From Neokomagataea anthophila (lineage in GTDB: Bacteria; Pseudomonadota; Alphaproteobacteria; Acetobacterales; Acetobacteraceae), in assembly GCF_018122595.1 (NCBI RefSeq), contig NZ_JAGRQH010000003.1, forward strand, positions 248,001 through 312,000: 64,000 nt of DNA. Reading direction: 5' to 3'. Positions 52,775 through 60,244 of the stretch are shown here, piece after piece; position 1 is the first letter of the stretch; every line of letters begins with the position of its first letter. Under the pieces are notes generated by a model, which saw only the letters and a list, made by a program, of their open reading frames with translations, was not told the DNA's origin and did not search any database. A program made the position numbers and the translations under genes.

Positions 52775-53110
52775 TTAACTAAAATAACCAAACTCTTTAT
52801 ATTCTTCGTATTCTTCTTTATTAAGTGGCTTGTTAAAATAATCCTTAGATATCCAAAAAACAAAATTATCTAAATCGGAAAAATCAAGCCAGACGACCAT
52901 ATATTTTCCGTCATCATTCAAATGAACCCACTTCGCAATGGCTTCACTATAATTAAAACTTTTAAACTCGTAAAAATAAAGATCATTGCAAAGTAAATCA
53001 GCAATCGTTTCAGAATGAACAACCGTACTTAAAAAATCATAATAATCCTTGAATGCTTTTTTTTCGAAATCTTCTCTATCTTTTTCTTTAATAACCTTAA
53101 TTTTAGCCAT
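52775..53110 (-). CDS. unknown protein, paralogue of the product at 53396
   Basis: 111 residues, acidic and aromatic. The second half, GKYMVVWLDFSDLDNFVFWISKD..NKP..EEY.EYK.FGYF, is nearly repeated in the protein encoded at 53396-53722, so the two arose by duplication. An AAGGAGA site precedes the ATG. No known family. The conserved Trp/Phe-rich block suggests a small beta fold. Confidence 0.7.
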   Translation of the reverse strand: MAKIKVIKEKDREDFEKKAFKDYYDFLSTVVHSETIADLLCNDLYFYEFKSFNYSEAIAKWVHLNDDGKYMVVWLDFSDLDNFVFWISKDYFNKPLNKEEYEEYKEFGYFS

Positions 53111-53188
53111 GATATTCTCTCCTTTTTTTTACATCATGTTTTTCTGTTTGAGTTTTTTAAGGGGAACCCTAACCCCTTGTAATTAATC

Positions 53189-53383
53189 TTAAAAATTAAA
53201 AGCGTATGTCATAAATGTATCTAAAACGGGCCTAATTTTTGGCCAATCTTTTGAATCACATACGAACATATTATCCCACCCACACACAGCATATATCTCG
53301 TTATCTTCTTCATAAAACCTTATTTTTATCTTTTCGCTGTTTTTATTAAATCCGAGAATTATCTCATCTATATAATCGTGCAT
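53189..53383 (-). CDS. hypothetical small acidic protein
   Basis: 64 residues, starts MHDYIDEIILGF, with a beta-rich middle (KIKIRFYEEDNEIYAVCGW). It starts 12 bases after the stop of the 53396-53722 gene and has an AAGGA site. Between the two paralogues, so possibly part of the same functional set. No family recognised. Confidence 0.6.
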   Translation of the reverse strand: MHDYIDEIILGFNKNSEKIKIRFYEEDNEIYAVCGWDNMFVCDSKDWPKIRPVLDTFMTYAFNF

Positions 53384-53395
53384 TTTCTTTTTTCC

Positions 53396-53722
53396 TTAAT
53401 TAAAATAACCGTACTTCTTATATTCGTTATAATCTTCTTGATAAAACGGCTTATTGTGTAAATCTCTTGAAACCCAGAAAACGAAATTATCTATATCGGA
53501 AAAATCAAGCCAAACGACTATATATTTACCATAATCGTTTAAATAGACCCACTTTTTGACGCATTCTTTATAATCGTAATCGGTTTCAAACTCGAACAAA
53601 TAATTATTATTAAAGAGCAAATCGTCTAACTTATCAATATCAACAACAGTGTTTAAAAAATAATCCAAAGCTTTATCTGCTTTTTTCTCAAAACCCTTTT
53701 TATCTTCTTCTTTAATTACCAT
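53396..53722 (-). CDS. unknown protein, paralogue of the product at 52775
   Basis: 108 residues. Shares GKY.VVWLDFSD.DNFVFW.S.D and the C-terminal EY..YGYF/EY..FGYF ending with the protein at 52775-53110; N-terminal parts are also alike (KEEDKKGFEKKA against KEKDREDFEKKA). The AAAAAGGAGATT ribosome site is the one used by most genes of this element. The upstream gap has a seven-base inverted repeat ATTCCTT/AAGGAAT (53785-53827) around a possible leftward promoter. Confidence 0.7.
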   Translation of the reverse strand: MVIKEEDKKGFEKKADKALDYFLNTVVDIDKLDDLLFNNNYLFEFETDYDYKECVKKWVYLNDYGKYIVVWLDFSDIDNFVFWVSRDLHNKPFYQEDYNEYKKYGYFN

Positions 53723-53899
53723 GACCGTAATCTCCTTTTTAAATCATGCAAAACCAATCCTTCATCCCTTAAATTAAAAAAACTATTCCTTGGCTTCTGT
53801 TCTTATAATAGCACAACTTTAAGGAATGTCAAGTAAAAAATGTAAAATAGTGAAAAAATCTTATAATATAAGCATTTTCGCACTTTTGTATATACATTT

Positions 53900-54169
53900 T
53901 TATCGGTTTTTGATGATTTCTTCGTGGTATGAGCGATATAAAGGGGATAATTTTTTATATAACCCCTCTCTTTCAATGATTATCTTGTTTAATTCGCTTA
54001 ATTTTTTATAACTTTCGTCCCACTTTAACGAATCATGAGCCGTAAAACACTGGAATACTGCCAATTTTTCGCAATACTCATTATTCTTTTCTGAAAATCT
54101 TATATAATTTAATCCATCATAATCTAATTCATCGAATCCTGGCGGGTTTATCTCTGTTAAGTCTGTCAT
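53900..54169 (-). CDS. hypothetical protein
   Basis: 89 residues from the ATG at 54169 (AAAAGGAGATT nine bases before); a GTG directly ahead could also be used. Acidic N-terminal half (NPPGFDELDYDGLNYIRF), helical C-terminal half. No known family. It is divergent from the prepilin gene, with a large nested inverted repeat between them. Confidence 0.6.
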   Translation of the reverse strand: MTDLTEINPPGFDELDYDGLNYIRFSEKNNEYCEKLAVFQCFTAHDSLKWDESYKKLSELNKIIIEREGLYKKLSPLYRSYHEEIIKNR

Positions 54170-54182
54170 CACTGTAATCTCC

Positions 54183-54245
54183 TTTTGTATATATGCTTGG
54201 TGATTCCTTAAAATTACATCACCATAATAACAAATATATACAAAA
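54183..54245. promoter_or_regulatory. nested inverted repeats between divergent genes, candidate operator
   Basis: Outer perfect 12-bp arms TTTTGTATATAT (54183-54194) and ATATATACAAAA (54234-54245). Inside them lies a perfect 7-bp pair TGGTGAT (54198-54204) and ATCACCA (54218-54224). It lies exactly between the leftward operon and the prepilin gene. The GTGAT/ATCAC core also occurs before rep. Likely binding site for a regulator of both directions; the MucR-like protein is one candidate. Confidence 0.55.
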
Positions 54246-54326
54246 ATTACTTATGAAAGATATATCCCCATTTTTATTAATAAAAATCGATACAATTAAG
54301 GAGAGATTACAAAAAGGAGATTTAAT

Positions 54327-54866
54327 ATGTATTACTCAAATCAATTCGCCAGAGGTGTGACATTAATAGAAGCATTATTAGTGTTGGGAATTATGGCTAT
54401 ATTAATAGGTATGGTTATGACGTTTTACGCAATGACAACAGAAAAAACGAAAAATAATCAACTAATTCAAGAAGCAGACAAATTAATCTTTATCACAAGA
54501 CAATTATCGGAATCACAACAGAACTTTACAGGTTTTAACGGTCAGGTTATGGCGAAAACGGGATATGTAGAAAACAGATATATAAACAAGAATGGTGATT
54601 TAATTGACCCGTATGGAGGAAAAATTGACGTTATACCGTTTAATTATCAGAAAAATGGAATACCGATTTACTTAGCATTCAACTTCTACGGACTAAGCAA
54701 AACCGCTTGTGTACTTTTAGGGACGCAAGATTTCGGGGGTGAAGCACAATCAATGACGGTTACGAACATGCGTGAAGATTCACCAGATGGCTTCAAGCCT
54801 ATAATCGTAGTGATGAACTGCGACAATTCAAACGATAACTATGTAAATATCAGATTACAACAATAA
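54327..54866 (+). CDS. type IV prepilin, PilS-like
   Basis: 179 residues. A short 10-residue leader ending ARG is followed by VTLIEALLVLGIMAILIGMVM, the prepilin cleavage site with Glu at +5 and the hydrophobic assembly helix. The globular part has a Cys128-Cys165 pair near the C-terminus, and the TACVLL...VVMNCDN layout resembles PilS major pilins of conjugative thin pili. An AAAAAGGAGATT site precedes the ATG. No prepilin peptidase, ATPase, secretin or inner-membrane platform gene is in the element, so it would need the host's or a helper's machinery. Family call is firm; role is inferred. Confidence 0.82.
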   Translation: MYYSNQFARGVTLIEALLVLGIMAILIGMVMTFYAMTTEKTKNNQLIQEADKLIFITRQLSESQQNFTGFNGQVMAKTGYVENRYINKNGDLIDPYGGKIDVIPFNYQKNGIPIYLAFNFYGLSKTACVLLGTQDFGGEAQSMTVTNMREDSPDGFKPIIVVMNCDNSNDNYVNIRLQQ

Positions 54867-54869
54867 AAA

Positions 54870-54895
54870 AGCTTCCGTAAATTAATACGGAAGCT
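54870..54895. terminator. hairpin after the prepilin gene
   Basis: Ten perfect base pairs AGCTTCCGTA/TACGGAAGCT with a six-base loop, four bases after the stop. The A-run is on the left, so only leftward RNA has a strong U-tail; rightward it may be a weak terminator or mRNA 3' stabiliser. Confidence 0.55.
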
Positions 54896-55165
54896 AACCA
54901 AGATATAAAAAACATTTAGAACAGCATACCGAAAAGGAGATAACGGCTTTTATATAATAGCATAGTTTTCTCCTTTTTTTATGCGATTTTAACAAATAAA
55001 AGAAATATGCAGAATATCGACTATAATAAATTAGGGGACCATTCAAATACATATATTTGAGATAGCCGGTCATTCCTTCGCGGTCCGTTGGACCAGCTAC
55101 GGAGACCTTTTTAAATATATTTTTGAGTGCCTACGGACTGCAAAAAAAAAGAGGAGATTTTTAAT
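54896..55165. other. non-coding region before mobC, candidate oriT
   Basis: 270 bases without a gene. The left part has an orphan AAAAGGAGA ribosome-like site (54932-54940), mirrored by TCTCCTTTT (54969-54977) and with no start codon after it. The right part (55040-55140) has a local GC-rich patch with GGTCC-GTT-GGACC (55082-55094), two CTACGGA copies (55097-55103, 55131-55137), and two similar ATATATTT...GAG blocks. Its place next to mobC and the relaxase-like gene fits an origin of transfer, but no known nic consensus is visible. Confidence 0.4.
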
Positions 55166-55480
55166 ATGTCTTGGAAACAAATAAAAACAAGAATGCCAAA
55201 CGCTTATGCTGATGAACTAACAAAATATGCAAAACAAAAAAGTATGCCAGTCAGTGAGGTGGTTAGGTTAGCAATTTGGCAATACATTCACTGCGAGCAA
55301 ACAACAGGACCAGAATTGAATGCAATTAAACGCGAATTAAACGGAATAGGTAATAATATCAATCAGTTAGCACGACATGCAAACACAACTGGACATATAG
55401 AATATTTGGCGAATTTGAAGGAAGAAATATTATATATACGCGAAGATTTGCACAAAACTTTAAAAAGAACTTGGCATTAA
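55166..55480 (+). CDS. mobC: MobC-like relaxosome accessory protein
   Basis: 104 residues from the ATG at 55166 (GAGGAGA before it). A ribbon-helix-helix-like N-terminus (YADELTKYAKQKSMPVSEVVRLAIWQYI) is followed by the GIGNNINQLARHANTTG block that marks the MobC family. Such proteins bind oriT and help the relaxase open the strands. It lies 22 bases before the relaxase-like gene. Confidence 0.85.
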   Translation: MSWKQIKTRMPNAYADELTKYAKQKSMPVSEVVRLAIWQYIHCEQTTGPELNAIKRELNGIGNNINQLARHANTTGHIEYLANLKEEILYIREDLHKTLKRTWH

Positions 55481-55502
55481 CATTTAAAAAAAGGAGATTA
55501 AA

Positions 55503-56351
55503 ATGAGCATTATAATAAAAGCTACACGCATAAAAACGAAGTCAGGACCAAGAAATATAACTAATCATTTGCTTGATAAACATCACGAAAACGAAGCTAT
55601 CGAGGTGATACAAGGGGACCGCCAAAGAATGATTGACGCCTTTGATTTGGCCCGTAATAAGCCAAAAACCGCGACTTATGCACTTCGCCACTTCGTTTTA
55701 TCGTCAACCGAAAAAATGACCGAGGAACAAGTAATGGAAACGGTCAAAGCACTTGCAGACGAGTTCGGTTTCGATGAAGCCGAGGCCACGATAGTAAGAC
55801 ATAAAAAAGAGCGAAACGATAAAGACGTTAGTGACGAGCATTATCACATAACCGTTCCCGAGATTTTGGAAAACGGAAGGATAATGAGCAACAAGAAAAA
55901 CTATCAACGACATGAAAAAATATGTCGTCAGTTAGAAGCACGTTTCGAGTTTAGTCATTTAGCAGGACGCCATAACCAAGCCGTGGCTTATGCACTTGAA
56001 GATTTAGACCCGGAAACGGCAGAAATCTGCGAAAAATTAGCACAGGAACCGCTCCCTAAATCCAAATATACAGCGTCAAAATATCAAGAAGCCAAACGAA
56101 AAGACATAGACATTAAAACACTGTCAAAAGATGCAAGAAGCAGATGCAACGGAGCGAGTGATTACAAAGATATTGTGGACCGTCTCGGAATGATTGACCT
56201 CAAAATTATTGAGGGGAACAAGCTACGAAAAGACGGAACAAAAACACCCGTAATTGCAACGACTGACGGCTTTGTCATTGGCTCTGCTGGTTCTGTTTTG
56301 AAGCTTAATAAAGAACAAATAGAGAACATAACGAAAGGATTGACGCCCTGA
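55503..56351 (+). CDS. relaxase-like mobilization protein
   Basis: 282 residues with an AAAAGGAGATT ribosome site. The segment DEHYHITVPEILENGRIMS (about 112-130), followed by RHEKICRQLE, matches the metal-motif region of MobA/VirD2-type relaxases (HxHxxxP/N...GR..S). The usual third His and a clear N-terminal catalytic Tyr are not obvious; Tyr in ATYALRHF (about 60) is one candidate. It should nick oriT with MobC and lead the strand into a helper's transfer channel. Short for a relaxase; the next gene may supply the missing C-terminal part. Confidence 0.68.
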   Translation: MSIIIKATRIKTKSGPRNITNHLLDKHHENEAIEVIQGDRQRMIDAFDLARNKPKTATYALRHFVLSSTEKMTEEQVMETVKALADEFGFDEAEATIVRHKKERNDKDVSDEHYHITVPEILENGRIMSNKKNYQRHEKICRQLEARFEFSHLAGRHNQAVAYALEDLDPETAEICEKLAQEPLPKSKYTASKYQEAKRKDIDIKTLSKDARSRCNGASDYKDIVDRLGMIDLKIIEGNKLRKDGTKTPVIATTDGFVIGSAGSVLKLNKEQIENITKGLTP

Positions 56352-57193
56352 AATCTGCAAACACTCCGCAGGATTCCGTAACCCCTTGGGAGAAGGCTTG
56401 TGCAGATTGGAAAAAAATCACGGAGGAACGATTAGCCGTTTTGGATGGTGTGATAAATATGCCACACCCTCATATCGTGGAAAATGGAGATTACAAAACG
56501 AGAGGTGAACGCATTCAACAGCTTCTCACAGACGAACGTCGAAAAATGAGAAAGCTTCGTGAGAAACACACGGGACTAAAAAACGAAAGAGATGAACTGC
56601 GAGAAGGTGCGAAGTTCTGGAACAACAACGGGAGCAAAGCAGACGAGAAAACAGAGGAGATGCAAGAGTTGTTCGAAAAAATAATGAGGCTTGCGGTCTA
56701 TATGGCTCAAAGAGTTCTGCACGCTTTAGGGGTTGTGAAAAATCCGCCAGATGCTCGCCAGATTTTAACGAATGCACAACGAAAAGACATTGAAGAACAT
56801 TACAAGACCGACGAACTAAGCCGAGCAATGGCAGGGATTGAGAGCAAGCAGAAGGAAGGAATATACAACGCTGTCAGGCAGAGAATGGAGGCGGAACAGC
56901 TTATGTTGCTCAAATGGGAAAGCAGACCAGAGAAGCAAGAAGCCGAAGCAGAGACCCGAAAAATTAACGTGTTCTCGGACTTATCTAAAAAGCACCTATC
57001 AGAACAAGCACAGGAAGCCGTACAGGGGCTTATAGAGCGAAATGACATAAATGGGGTGTTAAAGCGATTAGCACACGAGAACATGCTTAAAATGCAAGAG
57101 GCGAAGGCCAAGGATGCAAAGCAAGAGCAGGAAGCAACACAGGAACAGGGGAAGCCAGCAAAGCGCACCCCCGCCACGTTTGGATTAGGCTAA
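56348..57193 (+). CDS. coiled-coil mobilization-associated protein, probable CTG start
   Basis: The open frame runs back to 56312, but its first ordinary start codon is a TTG at 56441 with no ribosome site at good distance. The CTG at 56348 overlaps the relaxase stop (CTGA) and has AAAGGA eight bases before, just like the ATGA overlaps elsewhere, and the 31 added residues (SANTPQDSVTPWEKACADW...) look like protein. From there it has 281 residues: Lys/Glu-rich coiled coils (about 65-110, 160-220), one possible hydrophobic helix (IMRLAVYMAQRVLHALGVV), and a Lys/Gln tail. Probably a partner or split C-terminal half of the relaxase. Start at 56441 remains possible. Confidence 0.6.
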   Translation: MKSANTPQDSVTPWEKACADWKKITEERLAVLDGVINMPHPHIVENGDYKTRGERIQQLLTDERRKMRKLREKHTGLKNERDELREGAKFWNNNGSKADEKTEEMQELFEKIMRLAVYMAQRVLHALGVVKNPPDARQILTNAQRKDIEEHYKTDELSRAMAGIESKQKEGIYNAVRQRMEAEQLMLLKWESRPEKQEAEAETRKINVFSDLSKKHLSEQAQEAVQGLIERNDINGVLKRLAHENMLKMQEAKAKDAKQEQEATQEQGKPAKRTPATFGLG

Positions 57194-57262
57194 AATCGCC
57201 TAACCCAAGCCATCCCCCCTTCGTTCGTTCCGAACGTGGCCGGATACGTTGATAAAGAAAAC

Positions 57263-57297
57263 AGGCTCCCGAATCATGGGGGCTATTTTTTTGTTTT
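57263..57297 (+). terminator. terminator after the mobilization operon
   Basis: Hairpin around CTCCC/GGGGG (stem of about seven pairs with G-T wobbles, loop GAATCAT) followed by ATTTTTTTG. It ends rightward transcription before the element border. A TTAGGC/GCCTAA hairpin covers the upstream stop codon (57185-57203), and CGTTCG-TTC-CGAACG (57222-57236) lies between. Confidence 0.7.
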
Positions 57298-57383
57298 GGA
57301 TTTCGCTAATCTGCTCCGAAGCTTGCTACGAAGCTCGGATTTTTGGGTTTGCTAACCCATTGAAAATAAACACAATTATAGCG

Positions 57384-57401
57384 TTGGCTGGGAGACCTGG
57401 A
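57384..57401. repeat. attR: right direct repeat of the element
   Basis: Identical over 18 bases to 43779-43796. Here it is continuous with the intact tRNA-Gln gene, so the insertion keeps the tRNA functional. Confidence 0.88.
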
Positions 57402-57458
57402 TTCGAACCAGGGCTGACCGGGTCAGAGCCGGTAGTTCTACCGCTAAACTATCTCCCA
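57385..57458 (-). tRNA. tRNA-Gln (anticodon CUG)
   Basis: A 74-base cloverleaf on the minus strand: acceptor TGGGAGA/TCTCCCA, D-arm with GCGGTAG, and anticodon stem ACCGG/CCGGT. The loop CTCTGAC gives anticodon CTG, and the T-arm is CCTGG-TTCGAAT-CCAGG, with an encoded GCCA end. The initial T-A pair of the acceptor is usual for tRNA-Gln. Its 3' end is the integration site. In the empty chromosome this tRNA would lie just upstream of guaB on the same strand. Confidence 0.95.
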
Positions 57459-57612
57459 AGCGGTGTGGTGGCTTTTAGCGATGGTGACTTAAATGTGCAA
57501 GATACTTTTTTCATTTTTTAGAAGAAAAAATAATCCCCTTGCAGGAAAAGCATATTAGGCGTCATGTTAGAATAATAAACAGCCATAGTGGTTTTTATCG
57601 GGGGCCAACGTA

Positions 57613-58752
57613 ATGTCGATGCCAGAACGGGAAGCAGAAATGATGGGGTGCGCGCAGCGGCGCGGTATGCCCGGTCGTTATGCTGGGCCGTTTTTTGCAG
57701 CGATTGACCTTGGTACAAATAATTGCCGCTTGATGATTGCCGCTCGTACCTCTTCTGGCTTTCGTGTCGTTGATAGTTTTAATCGCTGCGTAGGGCTTGG
57801 TGAAGGCCTTAAAGTGAGTGGGCGGTTAGCCGAAGATGCTATGAATCGCACTATGGATGCTCTACGCATTTGTGCTGAGCGTTTACACCAATGGCCTCTG
57901 ACCGAAATTCGTGCTGTTGCAACAGAGGCTTGCCGTCGTGCTGGAAATGGACGTGACTTTCTCGCACGCGTTTTCCGCGAAACGGGTTTGAAGATTGATA
58001 TTATTAGCGCCCGTGAGGAAGCTGAGCTTGCGGTAGAGAGTTGCTCTGCCCTTTTCAATCAATCAGCAGCCCCACAAAACGCTGAGCGTGGAGTGCTGTT
58101 TGATATTGGTGGCGGCTCTACAGAAATTGCTTGGGTACGCCTTGATCAGCAACGTAATGAGCACACGTTAATTGGCACAACGAGCTTACCGCTTGGGGTC
58201 ATTTCTCTTGAGGAAACATTTGGGCGTGGTCATGGTGCATCTTATGATGACATGGTTAATCATGTCTGTGAGCAATTAGCTCCCTTTGAATCGATACACA
58301 GAATATACCGTGAAGTCCTTCAAGGACGCACACGCCTCATTGGTACGTCTGGTACTGTTACGACGCTGGCTGGAGTGGCACTTGCCCTGCCCCGTTATAA
58401 TCGTGCGATGATTGATGGTGCGACCCTGCCGGGTGAAAGCATGTGTGAAGCTATTCGGACCTTGCGGGATATCGGGCCTCAGGGTTTGATGGAACACCCA
58501 TGTGTGGGACCTGATCGGTCGCGTTATGTGTTGCCTGGTTGCGCAATTTTTGAAGCAATTTATCAAATGTGGCCGATTCAGCAGGTTACCATTGCGGATC
58601 GGGGCCTTCGTGATGGTATGTTGGCGCGAATGGCGCGTGATCATGCGCTGTATTCTGCATCGGTTCGTCGCCGCACGGGGGCGTCGAGCTTCGCCAAGCC
58701 CTACCCGGCAACCCATGGTGCCGATTTTTTGAATAATTATGTGACGTTATGA
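57613..58752 (+). CDS. ppx: exopolyphosphatase / pppGpp phosphatase (Ppx/GppA)
   Basis: 379 residues. Actin-like ATPase fold with AAIDLGTNNCRLMIA, the catalytic Glu region VATEACRRA, and LFDIGGGSTEIAW. It removes phosphate from polyphosphate and possibly from pppGpp; the short form leaves the exact substrate open. Its stop overlaps the rlmE start by four bases. Confidence 0.92.
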   Translation: MSMPEREAEMMGCAQRRGMPGRYAGPFFAAIDLGTNNCRLMIAARTSSGFRVVDSFNRCVGLGEGLKVSGRLAEDAMNRTMDALRICAERLHQWPLTEIRAVATEACRRAGNGRDFLARVFRETGLKIDIISAREEAELAVESCSALFNQSAAPQNAERGVLFDIGGGSTEIAWVRLDQQRNEHTLIGTTSLPLGVISLEETFGRGHGASYDDMVNHVCEQLAPFESIHRIYREVLQGRTRLIGTSGTVTTLAGVALALPRYNRAMIDGATLPGESMCEAIRTLRDIGPQGLMEHPCVGPDRSRYVLPGCAIFEAIYQMWPIQQVTIADRGLRDGMLARMARDHALYSASVRRRTGASSFAKPYPATHGADFLNNYVTL

Positions 58753-59549
58753 AACCACCTCGTTCTCCCTCAGGCCCTCGCAAGAAAAAAGAAGCTCCTA
58801 AACGTGTTCCGGGGAAGGCACTGAAAAGTGCTGCTGCGCCGGGTGTAGCGTCTTCCACCGAAGATGGTGCAACCGTTAAAACGGCACGTAATAAGAGCAT
58901 ATTTCTACGCACAGCACGCGGTCGTACCACAGCTCAGCAACGCTGGTTGAATCGTCAGCTGAATGATCCGTACGTGGCGGCCGCTCGTAAACAAGGATGG
59001 CGTTCGCGCGCCGCTTTTAAGTTGATCGAACTGGACGACCGTTTTTCCTTAATTAAACCCGGCGTTAAGGTGATTGATCTCGGCGCAGCACCGGGCGGAT
59101 GGACGCAGGTTGCTGTGAAGCGCGGCGCGGAGAATATTGCTGGCGTTGATCTTCTGCCTGTTGACCCAGTGGCTGGTGCAACAATTATTGAAGGTGACTT
59201 CACGGATCCGGATATGCCAGATCGCTTGAAAGATATTTTAGGTGGTCCGGCTGATATTGTGATGTCAGACATGGCTCCCAATACCACAGGGCACGCAGCT
59301 ACCGATCACGTGCGCATTATGGGGCTAGCGGAAGGCGCTCTTGATTTTGCACTCCAAGTGCTAGCTGAGGGCGGCAGCTTTGTTGCCAAGGTCTTCCAGG
59401 GCGGGTCCGAGAAGCAGATGCTTGATTCTATGAAAAATGCTTTTGCTACCGTACGACATGTTAAACCCCCTGCTTCACGCAAAGAATCAAGTGAGCTCTA
59501 CGTCGTAGCAACCGGCTTCCGGCCGGAACGCCTTAAAGACGAAGGTTAA
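58749..59549 (+). CDS. rlmE: 23S rRNA (uridine2552-2'-O)-methyltransferase
   Basis: FtsJ/RrmJ family, 266 residues. A basic N-terminal tail of about 50 residues precedes the Rossmann domain: RAAFKLIELDDRF, DLGAAPGGWTQVA (SAM site), VMSDMAPNTTG, and FVAKVFQGG (catalytic Lys). Modifies the A-loop of the large subunit. The long tail is typical of alphaproteobacterial forms. Confidence 0.94.
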   Translation: MKPPRSPSGPRKKKEAPKRVPGKALKSAAAPGVASSTEDGATVKTARNKSIFLRTARGRTTAQQRWLNRQLNDPYVAAARKQGWRSRAAFKLIELDDRFSLIKPGVKVIDLGAAPGGWTQVAVKRGAENIAGVDLLPVDPVAGATIIEGDFTDPDMPDRLKDILGGPADIVMSDMAPNTTGHAATDHVRIMGLAEGALDFALQVLAEGGSFVAKVFQGGSEKQMLDSMKNAFATVRHVKPPASRKESSELYVVATGFRPERLKDEG

Positions 59550-59556
59550 GCACGAT

Positions 59557-59607
59557 CCACCTCTTCCAACTTGAAATGATTTTTGTTGGAAGAGGTGGTT
59601 TTCTTTT
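59557..59607. terminator. terminator between rlmE and hpnG
   Basis: Fourteen perfect base pairs (59557-59570 with 59585-59598), 14-base loop, then TTTTCTTTT. It serves rlmE; it also lies at the end of the convergent hpnG. Confidence 0.9.
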
Positions 59608-60244
59608 AAACGTCTAAAGGCGGTGGGTTTGCCGCTAAGAAATCTACAATTTCTTTTTGTGCCAGAGAAACATCGCGGCCCAATGCTATGAGAGCAGGAA
59701 TTTGCTGAGGTGCGGTCACAAGAGACTTTAAAAGGCCAAGAATATAGACTTGCCCATCACGCATTCCGTCTATGGCGGCGGGTGGCAAGTCTCGCTCGGC
59801 ATCATCACAAATGACGCGCAATACGGCAAATGGTAGCCCTGACTGGGCAACGTAACCGCTTTCCATGTCAACGGCGAGGCATTGGCTAGAGGCTGCTGCG
59901 TAGTATTTGTCCTCTTGCGTGGCAACGAGAACATCACTGTGCAGTAGGCCGCCACGTAGAAGACGTTCAGCACCAAAATGCTGACTAAGAGTTTCATCGC
60001 AGTCGATACGCTCATTATCGAGCATAACATGATCTGCAGATAAGACGGTGCCAGGTGCTAAATCCGGTTGCAGCCCCCCAGCACAGCCGAAAGACAAGAG
60101 ATGTGTACACCCAAGATCCACAAGGCGCTGCGTTTCACGCTCTGCCCGTATAGGGTCAGCGTAGCTGAGAGCGATCGGGACATCGGGCAGGAAGCGGCGG
60201 ATAATTCGCGCTTCCTGACGTAAACCAGTGAGAACACCAAGCAT
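59606..60244 (-). CDS. hpnG: hopanoid-associated nucleoside phosphorylase HpnG
   Basis: 212 residues of the purine/uridine phosphorylase fold (FGCAGGLQPDLAPGTV, AVDMESGYVA with the substrate-binding Met-Glu). HpnG releases adenine from adenosylhopane to give the ribosyl side chain of C35 hopanoids. Last gene of the leftward hopanoid operon; its ATG overlaps the shc stop by one base. Confidence 0.93.
   Translation of the reverse strand: MLGVLTGLRQEARIIRRFLPDVPIALSYADPIRAERETQRLVDLGCTHLLSFGCAGGLQPDLAPGTVLSADHVMLDNERIDCDETLSQHFGAERLLRGGLLHSDVLVATQEDKYYAAASSQCLAVDMESGYVAQSGLPFAVLRVICDDAERDLPPAAIDGMRDGQVYILGLLKSLVTAPQQIPALIALGRDVSLAQKEIVDFLAANPPPLDV

Noticed and set aside
53826-54011. Short rightward open frame in the element
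   Set aside because: Overlaps the oppositely oriented gene at 53900-54169, which has the element's standard ribosome site; no site of its own.
57249-57521. Open frame across the right border of the element
   Set aside because: Runs through a terminator, attR and the tRNA-Gln gene; translation of tRNA sequence shows it is not a real gene.
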